From an uncultured Phascolarctobacterium sp. (GTDB lineage: Bacteria > Bacillota > Negativicutes > Acidaminococcales > Acidaminococcaceae), in contig CAUDEF010000001.1 in NCBI GenBank assembly GCA_958448515.1, positions 1 to 64,000 of the forward strand: DNA of 64,000 bases. Direction: 5' to 3'. A program made the translations under genes and the position numbers. Positions 57,762 through 64,000 of the stretch are shown piece by piece (within the stretch, counting starts at the first letter, position 1; each line of letters begins with the position of its first letter). Under the pieces are notes generated by a model. It was given only the letters and a program-made list of their open reading frames with translations, had not been told where the DNA came from and ran no database searches.

Positions 57762-58829
57762 CTATTTCACCTGACGTAATTGTTCACTTTGTTTTGCTGT
57801 AATCAGAGCATCCAGAAGTTCATCAAGATCTCCGTTTACGATAGTATCAAGCTTATGCAAAGTAAGTCCGATGCGATGATCAGTTACACGACCCTGCGGG
57901 TAGTTATAGGTTCTGATTCTTTCACTGCGGTCACCGGTACCAACCTGACTTTTTCTGTCTTCAGCAGTTGCAGCACGCTGCTCCTCCTGAGCCATTTCCA
58001 AAATACGCGCACGCAGTACACGCATACATTTTTCACGATTTTTAAGCTGTGATTTTTCATCCTGGCACTGCGCTACAATACCTGTAGGAATATGGGTAAT
58101 ACGTACGGCAGATTCTGTTTTATTTACATATTGTCCGCCGGCACCGCCTGCTCTGTAGGTATCAATACGCAAATCAGCAGGATTAATCTCTACATCAACT
58201 TCTTCAGCTTCCGGAAGTACGGCAACAGTTACGGTAGAAGTGTGCACTCTTCCCTGAGATTCTGTTTCCGGAACGCGCTGCACACGATGAACACCACTTT
58301 CAAACTTCATGCGGCTGTATACATTATCGCCGTTAATCTGGAATACCACTTCCTTAAAACCACCCAGCTCTGTAGGGTTGGAGTCCATAACCTCAACTTT
58401 CCAGCCTCTGGTTTCAGCATAACGCACATACATTCTGAACAGTACTCCGGCAAATAATGCTGCTTCTTCACCACCGGCACCGCCGCGAATTTCAACAATG
58501 ACATTTTTTTCATCGTTAGGATCAGAAGGGAGCAGTAAAATAGTCAGTCGCTCTTCATATTCAGCCAGCTTCGGTTTCAGTTCTTTAAGCTCTTCCTTAG
58601 CCATTTCCGCCAGCTCTTCATCATCTCCGGCCTGCATTATTTCCTCAGCTTCATCTTTAGCTTTCATCATATCACGATATTCACGATAAACAGTAACAAT
58701 ATCGGTAAGCTTTGCATGCGCCTTGGTACATTTAAGCCATTCTGCCTGATTGGCAATTACGTCCGGGTCACTGATACGTGCTTCCAAATCAAGGTATTTA
58801 TCTTCTATTGCCTGTAATTTATCTAACAT
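57762..58829 (-). CDS. prfA: Peptide chain release factor 1
   Basis: RF1 recognises UAG and UAA stop codons. About 355 residues, with the peptidyl-hydrolysis motif GGQ in YRAGGAGGQYVNKTESAVRITHIPTG and the codon-recognition PxT type segment VQRVPETESQGRVHTSTVTVAV. Its ATG overlaps the yqhQ stop by one base (TAATG). It is followed by prmC. Confidence 0.96.
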   Translation of the reverse strand: MLDKLQAIEDKYLDLEARISDPDVIANQAEWLKCTKAHAKLTDIVTVYREYRDMMKAKDEAEEIMQAGDDEELAEMAKEELKELKPKLAEYEERLTILLLPSDPNDEKNVIVEIRGGAGGEEAALFAGVLFRMYVRYAETRGWKVEVMDSNPTELGGFKEVVFQINGDNVYSRMKFESGVHRVQRVPETESQGRVHTSTVTVAVLPEAEEVDVEINPADLRIDTYRAGGAGGQYVNKTESAVRITHIPTGIVAQCQDEKSQLKNREKCMRVLRARILEMAQEEQRAATAEDRKSQVGTGDRSERIRTYNYPQGRVTDHRIGLTLHKLDTIVNGDLDELLDALITAKQSEQLRQVK

Positions 58830-59722
58830 TAACAAATCTTCTCCTGCTTAATAATTTCTTCTTCCGGCAGCACTGCTTTTAAGGAAGCTATAGCAACTTC
58901 AATCTGATCATCATCAGGTTCTCTGGTAGTCAGCTTCTGCAGCAGCAAACCAGGCATTATAGAAAATCTTACCAGCTTATTGTCTGCATGAGCTCCGGCA
59001 AATCTGATAATTTCATAGCTTACTCCGGCAATAACCGGCATTAATACTACTCGGGAAGCAATTCTCTCCCAAAGATCCGGCCAGCCTAAAAATGTAAACA
59101 CAAACATACTGATCAGCATTACTATCATCAGAAAGTTAGTGCCACAGCGTGGATGCAGAGTGCTGAATCCACGGATATTTTCTACTATAAGCTCTTTTTG
59201 TGCTTCATAAGCATAAATAGTCTTGTGCTCTGCTCCATGATACTGGAATACTCGCTGAATATCTTTCATTGAAGATATAGCCGCAATATATATCAAAAAT
59301 ATGACCATTCGCAGAACGCCTTCTGCCAGATTGAGCATCATGGGATCTGCCGTAACTTCATGTAAAAATCTCATGGACCAGGTAGGCAGTACAATAAAAA
59401 GTCCTACAGCCAAAAGTACAGAAGTCAAAATAGTCATGATCATTCCTTTCGTTGTCAGTTGCTCGTCTTCTTCACCGGATACCTGCGCTGAGTAGGCCAA
59501 AGCTTTCATACCATCGTACAAAGACTCAAACAGTGCAACCACACCTCGTAAAAAAGGCTTGTTTAATATCGGAAACCTGTCACGAATACTGTTTACAGGC
59601 TTCACATCTACAGCAATTTCGCCGTTGGGCTGACGAACAGCTACAGCCATCTTGTCCTTGCCGCGCATCATAACGCCTTCAATAACGGCCTGTCCGCCAA
59701 CATTAAATTTTTGTTTAGTCAT
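58829..59722 (-). CDS. DUF1385 (YqhQ-like) membrane protein
   Basis: A 297-residue polytopic membrane protein of the DUF1385/YqhQ family. N-terminal GGQAVIEGVMMRGKDKMAVAVRQPNGEI and the central RVFQYHGAEHKTIYAYEA...STLHPRCGTNFLMIVMLISMFVF carry the conserved His, Glu and Cys residues. Members are widespread in Firmicutes, commonly beside rpmE and prfA as here. The biochemical role is not established. Confidence 0.9.
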   Translation of the reverse strand: MTKQKFNVGGQAVIEGVMMRGKDKMAVAVRQPNGEIAVDVKPVNSIRDRFPILNKPFLRGVVALFESLYDGMKALAYSAQVSGEEDEQLTTKGMIMTILTSVLLAVGLFIVLPTWSMRFLHEVTADPMMLNLAEGVLRMVIFLIYIAAISSMKDIQRVFQYHGAEHKTIYAYEAQKELIVENIRGFSTLHPRCGTNFLMIVMLISMFVFTFLGWPDLWERIASRVVLMPVIAGVSYEIIRFAGAHADNKLVRFSIMPGLLLQKLTTREPDDDQIEVAIASLKAVLPEEEIIKQEKIC

Positions 59723-59771
59723 AATTTACCCCATTTAAAAACATAAAAAACAATAAATGCCGATATACAAA

Positions 59772-59800
59772 CACAGCAGAGCTTTTTGAGCTCTGCTGTG
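59772..59800 (-). terminator. Intrinsic terminator after rpmE
   Basis: Perfect 12-bp stem CACAGCAGAGCT / AGCTCTGCTGTG with a five-base loop, followed on the transcribed strand by TTTGT. Confidence 0.8.
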
Positions 59801-59807
59801 AAGATAA

Positions 59808-60011
59808 TTATTTTTCTGTGTTGTAACGTTTATTGAATTTTTCAATACGACCACGTGCTGCAACATTACGTTGTTGACCGGTAAAGAACGGATGACATTT
59901 GGAGCAAACGTCTACACGCAATTCACCTTTAACACTGCCGGTTACAAAGCTTGCACCGCAACCGCAGGTTGCTTTAACTTCTTCGTATTTAGGATGAATA
60001 TTTGCCTTCAT
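59808..60011 (-). CDS. rpmE: 50S ribosomal protein L31 (zinc-binding type)
   Basis: A 67-residue L31: MKANIHPKYEEVKATCGCGASFVTGS...VDVCSKCHPFFTGQQ. The CxC and CxxC cysteines mark the zinc-containing form (as opposed to the zinc-free paralogue used in zinc starvation). The ATG at 60011 follows GAGGTG; an in-frame upstream start is less likely. Confidence 0.96.
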   Translation of the reverse strand: MKANIHPKYEEVKATCGCGASFVTGSVKGELRVDVCSKCHPFFTGQQRNVAARGRIEKFNKRYNTEK

Positions 60012-60143
60012 TATCTTGTGCACCTCACTTTTCAATTAACATGTATATATTTAATCGATATTAACGCTAAATAATTGTATCATATACCTTTAATCTGCGC
60101 AAGCTGTTTTTGCATATAAAAAGATTTTTTGTATAAAAAATAA

Positions 60144-60162
60144 CCCCTGATAAAATCAGGGG
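60144..60162 (-). terminator. Intrinsic terminator of hsp20
   Basis: CCCCTGAT / ATCAGGGG stem with a three-base loop, followed on the transcribed strand by a T-rich run. Confidence 0.85.
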
Positions 60163-60168
60163 CTGCGC

Positions 60169-60618
60169 TTAGCCTTCAATAGCAATGTATTTCTGTTCTT
60201 CTACTTTTTTAGGCTCAGTTTTCGGAACAAATACTTTCAAAATGCCATCTTCAAATTTAGCTTTGATGTCCTCTTGTTTTACATCCTCACCTACATAGAA
60301 AGTTCTGGAGCATTGTCCTGTATAACGCTCACGGCGGATATAGACACCTGCATCATTTTTTTCATCTTTATCAAGACCTTTAACAGCACTGATGGTAAGG
60401 TATCCTTTTTCCAGTTTCGCTGTTACATCTTCTTTTTTAAATCCCGGCAGATCAATGTCCATTTCATAACCGGCATCTGTTTCTTTAACATCAGTCTTCA
60501 TGATATTTTTTTCATGTTTGCCATAAAGGGGATTATGTCCGTTAAAGAACTCTCTTTCAAAAGGAAAACTCATAAAATCATCAAATAAACTTTCACCAAA
60601 AATACTAGGAACTCTCAT
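60169..60618 (-). CDS. Small heat-shock protein, Hsp20/alpha-crystallin family
   Basis: A 149-residue chaperone that holds unfolding proteins without ATP. The alpha-crystallin domain spans about residues 40-140 (VKETDAGYEMDIDLPGFKKEDVTAKLEKGYLTISAVK ... IKAKFEDGILKVFVPKTEP). The ATG at 60618 follows GGAGG. A promoter overlapped by a CIRCE-like inverted repeat lies about 110-155 bases upstream, pointing to repression by HrcA and induction by heat or misfolded protein. Confidence 0.93.
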   Translation of the reverse strand: MRVPSIFGESLFDDFMSFPFEREFFNGHNPLYGKHEKNIMKTDVKETDAGYEMDIDLPGFKKEDVTAKLEKGYLTISAVKGLDKDEKNDAGVYIRRERYTGQCSRTFYVGEDVKQEDIKAKFEDGILKVFVPKTEPKKVEEQKYIAIEG

Positions 60619-60730
60619 AATAAATACCTCCATTATTAAGTTCATAGTAAGCAGCTTCTGTTTGCTATGAATTATATCATTTTTATACCTTTGAAGCCTC
60701 TCTTTTGTGGCTTCTTCTTGGTACAATTAT

Positions 60731-60759
60731 GTTATAACTCTTTTTGTTAGCACTGTCAA
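60731..60759 (-). promoter_or_regulatory. Promoter of hsp20
   Basis: On the minus strand TTGACA (60754-60759) and TATAAC (60731-60736) with exactly 17 bases between. The -35 lies inside the CIRCE-like element. Confidence 0.75.
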
Positions 60760-60773
60760 TAGTTGAGTGCTAA
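60747..60773. promoter_or_regulatory. CIRCE-like HrcA operator
   Basis: TTAGCACTG-N9-GAGTGCTAA, differing from the consensus TTAGCACTC-N9-GAGTGCTAA at one position of one arm. The spacing of nine is exact, and it overlaps the hsp20 -35. HrcA control of an hsp20 gene is a reasonable inference. Confidence 0.82.
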
Positions 60774-60842
60774 TATTTTATTATTTTACATTTTTAACAC
60801 AAATTTATAAATTTATATATTATTATTTAATAACAAAACAAA

Positions 60843-60876
60843 AAACTCACTGAACATAATTATATCCAGTGAGTTT
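60843..60876 (-). terminator. Intrinsic terminator of the sstT-like gene
   Basis: AAACTCACTG / CAGTGAGTTT stem with a 14-base loop, followed on the transcribed strand by TTTTGTTTT, 11 bases past the stop codon. Confidence 0.8.
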
Positions 60877-60886
60877 AAATATCAGT

Positions 60887-62098
60887 TTAAGCTCTATTGC
60901 GATAATTTTCGTCAGCAATAGCTGTAAAAAGTACGTCAGTAGATGAATTCAGAGCAGTTTCTGTGGAGTCCTGCAATATACCAATGATAAAGCCTACTGC
61001 AACAACCTGCATGGAAATATCATCAGAGATACCAAACAAGGAACATGCCATAGGCACCAGAAGCAATGAACCACCGGCAACACCGGAAGCACCACATGCA
61101 CCTATGGTAGCCATAATGCTAAGCAGGAAAGCTGTCGGCAAATCCACGGGAATACCCAGAGTATAAACCGCAGACAAGGTCAAAATTGTAATGGTAATTG
61201 CCGCACCCATCATGTTAATTGTTGCACCTAAAGGAATAGATACAGCATAAGCATCCGGGTTAAGACCCAATTTTTTACACAAAGCCATATTTACCGGAAT
61301 ATTAGCAGCACTGCTGCGGGTACAGAAAGCGTAAATACCACTTTCCTTCAGGCATGTGAAAACAAGAGGATAAGGATTGCGGCGTAAAACTGCAAACACA
61401 ATAAGCGGATTTACAATGAGTGCCATAAAGAACATGGTACCAAGCAATACACACAAAAGTTTTGCATAACCAACCAGAGCATATAAGCCGTTAGCAGAAA
61501 TGGAGCTTGCTACAAGACCAAAAATACCGATAGGAGCAAGACGAATTACCCAGCGAATAATTTTGGATGTACCAACAGCAAAATGGAAAATTACATCCTT
61601 AACATGCTCAGGGCTGTTGCGGAAAGCAATACCTAAAAGTACGCTCCAGGTAAGAATGCCGATATAGTTTGCATCAACAAGGGCACCAATAGGATTGGCA
61701 ACCATATTCATTACCAGTGTCAAAAGCACTTCAGCAATATTTCCGGGCGGCTTCAGTGACTCAGCACCTACACTCAAAGTTAAGCTTGTAGGAAAACTGA
61801 AAGAAGCAAAAACTGCAGCAGCTGCTGCCAGGAATGTACCGCTCAGATACAGAAAGATAATCTTTGTCATATTTGTTTTAGTGCCTTCCTGATGGCGGGA
61901 AATAGACGCAATTACCAGGAAAAATACCAAAATAGGAGCAACAGCTTTTAACGCTCCTACAAACAAATTACCAAAAAGAGTAAAATACTGTGCAAGTCCC
62001 GGTGCCGTCAGTGCAACTATAACACCCAATACAAAACCAACAAAGATCTGCACCACTATGCTGACACTGTTAACAGCATCAAACAAGCCTCTCAACAT
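60887..62098 (-). CDS. sstT: SstT-like Na+/serine-threonine symporter (DAACS family)
   Basis: A 403-residue dicarboxylate/amino acid:cation symporter. It follows E. coli SstT closely: LFVGALKAVAPILVFFLVIASISRHQEGTKTNMTKIIFLYLSGTFLAAAAAV, then CTRSSAANIPVNMALCKKLGLN and GATINMMGAAITITILTLSAV, the substrate and sodium sites. It takes up serine and threonine with Na+, consistent with the sodium-based energetics of this organism. A possible 25-codon leader peptide and promoter lie upstream. Confidence 0.9.
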   Translation of the reverse strand: MLRGLFDAVNSVSIVVQIFVGFVLGVIVALTAPGLAQYFTLFGNLFVGALKAVAPILVFFLVIASISRHQEGTKTNMTKIIFLYLSGTFLAAAAAVFASFSFPTSLTLSVGAESLKPPGNIAEVLLTLVMNMVANPIGALVDANYIGILTWSVLLGIAFRNSPEHVKDVIFHFAVGTSKIIRWVIRLAPIGIFGLVASSISANGLYALVGYAKLLCVLLGTMFFMALIVNPLIVFAVLRRNPYPLVFTCLKESGIYAFCTRSSAANIPVNMALCKKLGLNPDAYAVSIPLGATINMMGAAITITILTLSAVYTLGIPVDLPTAFLLSIMATIGACGASGVAGGSLLLVPMACSLFGISDDISMQVVAVGFIIGILQDSTETALNSSTDVLFTAIADENYRNRA

Positions 62099-62112
62099 AC
62101 ATTAACACTTCC

Positions 62113-62190
62113 TTATATAATATTTCCCCTCAAAACAAGGAAGTAAAATCTTATGTATAACAACCGGCATTCTTTGTATACATAATACAT
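62113..62190 (-). CDS. Possible Tyr-rich leader peptide of sstT
   Basis: A 25-codon frame (MYYVYKECRLLYIRFYFLVL followed by RGNII) with a strong ribosome site GGAGGAGC six bases before its ATG, lying between the predicted sstT promoter and the sstT start. Five of the first 16 residues are Tyr. It could regulate sstT by attenuation, but no terminator is seen in the remaining gap. It may equally be the uninformative part of a leader. Confidence 0.35.
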   Translation of the reverse strand: MYYVYKECRLLYIRFYFLVLRGNII

Positions 62191-62219
62191 TTTACTGCTC
62201 CTCCAAAAACCATGTGTAT

Positions 62220-62249
62220 ATGATACCACCACACATTCCATTATGTAAA
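62220..62249 (-). promoter_or_regulatory. Promoter of sstT
   Basis: On the minus strand TTTACA (62244-62249) and TATCAT (62220-62225) with an 18-base spacer; transcription would start near 62213, leaving a leader of about 115 nucleotides. Confidence 0.55.
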
Positions 62250-62317
62250 GTCTTTTGTTTTGCTGTAGTGTCCACAACTGGTGTACACTACATATTTTTT
62301 CATGTTTACTATTTAAC

Positions 62318-62377
62318 TTATCAACAACTGTGGATAAGTTATGCACTTTATGTTGATAAGTGATATATTTATCCACA
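62318..62377. promoter_or_regulatory. Cluster of four DnaA-box-like sites
   Basis: TTATCAACA (62318-62326), TGTGGATAA (62329-62337), TGTTGATAA (62351-62359) and TTATCCACA (62369-62377): two exact consensus DnaA boxes and two with one change, in two inverted pairs within 60 bases. It is not next to dnaA, so a DnaA-binding regulatory or titration site is more likely than oriC. Confidence 0.6.
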
Positions 62378-62383
62378 AAAAAA

Positions 62384-62409
62384 TCCTGCTCCTTTATAAA
62401 AGAGCAGGA
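62384..62409 (-). terminator. Intrinsic terminator of the purine permease gene
   Basis: TCCTGCTC / GAGCAGGA stem followed on the transcribed strand by TTTTTTT. Confidence 0.85.
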
Positions 62410-62427
62410 CAAAACTCATATCCGGTT

Positions 62428-63807
62428 TTATACATATACGTATTTCAAAATAAATAATATTGCCAGAACATAGATAAGACTGCTTATCTTTTTATGTTTG
62501 TAGGTGCCGCATACCAGGTTGATAGCTACATAAGAAATAACACCCATGGCAATACCTTCAGATATAGAATACATAAAAGGCATTGTTACTGTTGCAATAA
62601 ATGCAGGTATCGCTTCACTCAGTTCATTAAAATCAATTTTAAGCATACTGCTGAACATTAAAAATCCTACAATAATCAAGGCTGGAGCCGTTGCAAAATC
62701 AGGAATAGCCAAAAATACAGGTGCCAAAAACAGACTCAAAAGAAAAAGAACGGCAACAGTTACTGCGGTAAGACCTGTACGTCCGCCAGCAACAACTCCG
62801 GCAGAACTTTCAACAAAAGTAGTTACTGTTGAGGTACCAAGAATGGCGCCACCTGTTGTTGCAATAGAATCCGCTAAAAGAGCGCCTTCAATTTTAGGCA
62901 GGCGTCCTTTTTCATCCAGCATATTAGCCTTGGAAGCAACACCAATAAGCGAACCTAATGTATCAAATAAATCTACAAATAAAAATGAAAGCATAATGGT
63001 TATAAAATTAAATGTCAGTATGGCACTGAAATCCAACTGCATAAAAGTAGGCGCAATACTGGGAATATTTATTCCTGACGAAAAATCAGGCATAACGGAA
63101 AACATACCCATCTTAGGATCAGGAGTATAAATTCCAACAACCTCACAGATCATGCCTAAAACCCATGTTCCCAATATACCAAACAAAATACCGCCGGGAA
63201 TATTTTTCACAAGAAATACAGCAGTCATCAAAGTACCGATAATTGCCAAAAGTGCACCTATACCGGTTACATAAAAACTTCCGTCCTCAAAAGAAGCCTT
63301 AAACGGGTAAAGCCCTACAAGAGTAGGCCCTGCAACAACCATTTTGGAATTCTGCATACCTATGAAGGCTATAAAAAGTCCTATACCGCTTGTAACGCCC
63401 AGCTTTAAACTCATGGGAATACAATTAAAGATAGCCTCACGAACCTTGGTAAGTGATAAAACTATAAATATAAGACCTTCAACAAAAACCGCAGCCAGAG
63501 CAACCTGCCACGAATAACCCATCTGTCCGACAACAGTATAGGCAAAAAAAGCATTCAGACCCATGCCGGGAGCAAGGGCAATGGGATAATTGGAAAAAGC
63601 CGCCATTATCAAAGTACCTAGGCAGGCAGAAACTGCAGTAGCAGTAAATACGGCTCCGGTATCCATTCCTGCTGTTCCTAAAATACCGGGATTGACTGCC
63701 AGAATATACGCCATCGTCATAAAAGTAGTTATTCCGGCCATAATTTCTGTGCGTATATCAGTATGATGTTCTTTTAACCGAAATATTCTCTCACAAAATG
63801 CATGCAT
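62428..63807 (-). CDS. NCS2-family purine permease (AzgA/PbuG type)
   Basis: A 459-residue membrane permease of the AzgA-like NCS2 branch, which takes up adenine, guanine or hypoxanthine with protons. Motifs: RTEIMAGITTFMTMAYILAVNPGIL, ALAPGMGLNAFFAYTVV, GLIFIVLSLTKVREAIFNCIP, DLFDTLGSLIGVASKANMLDEKGRLPKIEGALLADSIATTGGAILGTSTVTTFVESSAGVVAGGRTGLTAV (given here in parts of the usual GTSTVTTFVESSAG signature). AAGGAGG precedes the ATG. I saw no purine riboswitch in the short upstream gap. Confidence 0.9.
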   Translation of the reverse strand: MHAFCERIFRLKEHHTDIRTEIMAGITTFMTMAYILAVNPGILGTAGMDTGAVFTATAVSACLGTLIMAAFSNYPIALAPGMGLNAFFAYTVVGQMGYSWQVALAAVFVEGLIFIVLSLTKVREAIFNCIPMSLKLGVTSGIGLFIAFIGMQNSKMVVAGPTLVGLYPFKASFEDGSFYVTGIGALLAIIGTLMTAVFLVKNIPGGILFGILGTWVLGMICEVVGIYTPDPKMGMFSVMPDFSSGINIPSIAPTFMQLDFSAILTFNFITIMLSFLFVDLFDTLGSLIGVASKANMLDEKGRLPKIEGALLADSIATTGGAILGTSTVTTFVESSAGVVAGGRTGLTAVTVAVLFLLSLFLAPVFLAIPDFATAPALIIVGFLMFSSMLKIDFNELSEAIPAFIATVTMPFMYSISEGIAMGVISYVAINLVCGTYKHKKISSLIYVLAILFILKYVYV

Positions 63808-63880
63808 TAATTTTCCTCCTTTAAAAGCTTTGTTACAATTTATAAAATCCAGCTATTTATACAGGATTTTTTAGAAAAGC

Positions 63881-63916
63881 AACAGTCTTCACCAGTACTA
63901 ACTGATGAAGACTGTT
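63881..63916. terminator. Intrinsic terminator at the end of the truncated right-edge gene
   Basis: AACAGTCTTCA...TGAAGACTGTT stem with inner CAGT/ACTG pairing. A T run follows on the plus strand, and a shorter T-rich stretch on the minus strand. Confidence 0.7.
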
Positions 63917-63918
63917 TT

Positions 63919-64000
63919 TTATTTGGTATATTTATCATCCACAGTCTGTTTCACAGGAGCAGCATCCGCATATTTCGTCAGGGAAACCTTACTTAACCTG
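63919..64000 (-). CDS. C-terminal end of a truncated gene (window edge)
   Basis: An open frame enters from the right edge on the minus strand and ends at a TAA (63919-63921), with about 26 codons visible; the last residues read ADAAPVKQTVDDKYTK. A terminator hairpin follows directly, which supports a real gene end. Too little is visible to identify it. Confidence 0.5.
   Translation of the reverse strand, partial: RLSKVSLTKYADAAPVKQTVDDKYTK

Larger units (their letters stand above)
62099..62427. other. 329-base gap between sstT and the purine permease gene
   Basis: Contains from right to left: the permease terminator (62384-62409), four DnaA-box-like 9-mers (62318-62377), an sstT promoter (62220-62249) and a short possible leader peptide (62113-62190). 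A longer open frame across the whole gap looks spurious. Confidence 0.6.

Noticed and set aside
62318..62377. DnaA-box cluster as the chromosomal origin
   Set aside because: No dnaA, dnaN, rpmH or gyr genes nearby and no clear DNA-unwinding element; only four sites.
62113..62412. 99-codon open frame filling the gap upstream of sstT
   Set aside because: It runs through a terminator and the DnaA boxes, and has no ribosome site at its start; only its last 25 codons have one (listed as a possible leader peptide).
1..64000. CRISPR arrays, tRNA or rRNA genes
   Set aside because: I saw no regularly spaced repeats and no tRNA or rRNA signature on either strand; a dedicated scan was not possible.

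Overview
The window reads as one stretch of a low-to-moderate G+C chromosome from an anaerobic, outer-membrane-bearing Firmicute of the class Negativicutes (Acidaminococcaceae / Phascolarctobacterium-like is the best guess, by inference only). The reasons are a GatCAB amidotransferase and other Firmicute-type genes (pcrA-ligA, HutP-family antiterminators, DUF436, YqhQ) next to diderm envelope genes (TolC-type channel, MlaE-MlaF-MlaD lipid transport, wecA/wecB), plus sodium-pump energy metabolism. No rRNA, tRNA, CRISPR array or complete insertion sequence was recognised.

Layout. 1-3290: gatCAB, leftward. 3484-6274: an AT-rich stand-alone DUF262/DUF1524 (GmrSD-like) protein followed by a flavin reductase-like gene. 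6291-6749: a guanidinium exporter (sugE/gdx) behind a leader with an intrinsic terminator. 6793-11741: a secreted hypothetical protein, ligA and pcrA. 12052-12852: a TtcA-like tRNA thiolase. 12909-15375: an M20 peptidase with two SpmA/SpmB (YjiH/YjiG)-like membrane proteins, behind a leader terminator. 15408-28850, leftward: a complete biotin- and ACP-dependent malonate decarboxylase (mad) cluster of the Malonomonas rubra type. 29080-31807: map, a DedA protein and threonine aldolase. 31860-39492: TolC-like channel, MlaD-barrel fusion, MlaF, MlaE, an S55 peptidase and an AMIN/phosphodiester glycosidase-like protein. 39568-41868: mreB and murA. 42842-49868: the F1Fo ATP synthase operon. 50013-60011: wecB, wecA, dCMP deaminase, upp, glyA, DUF436, rpiB, sua5, prmC, prfA, yqhQ, rpmE. 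60169-60618: an hsp20 gene with a CIRCE-like operator. 60887-63807: sstT-like and purine permease genes. A truncated CDS ends the window.

Malonate system. Malonate enters through MadL/MadM (perhaps also an AEC carrier). MadA moves it onto the acyl carrier protein MadE, MadC/MadD pass the carboxyl group to the biotin protein MadF, and membrane-bound MadB decarboxylates carboxybiotin while exporting Na+. CitG-like MadG, MdcG-like MadK, ligase MadH and a dedicated biotin ligase mature the carriers. Two HutP-family genes sit in the cluster, each directly upstream of intrinsic terminator hairpins that precede structural genes. This copies the hutP-terminator-hutH layout of Bacillus subtilis and suggests antitermination control. 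A related motif occurs in the leader of the nearby M20 peptidase operon.

The other outstanding observation is in the ATP synthase: there is no separate atpH between atpF and atpA. Instead AtpA carries an N-terminal extension of about 110 residues that resembles the C-terminal domain of the delta subunit. The c subunit shows a D30/E63/S64 pattern resembling a two-carboxylate Na+ site, which would fit Na+ cycling between malonate decarboxylase and ATP synthase.
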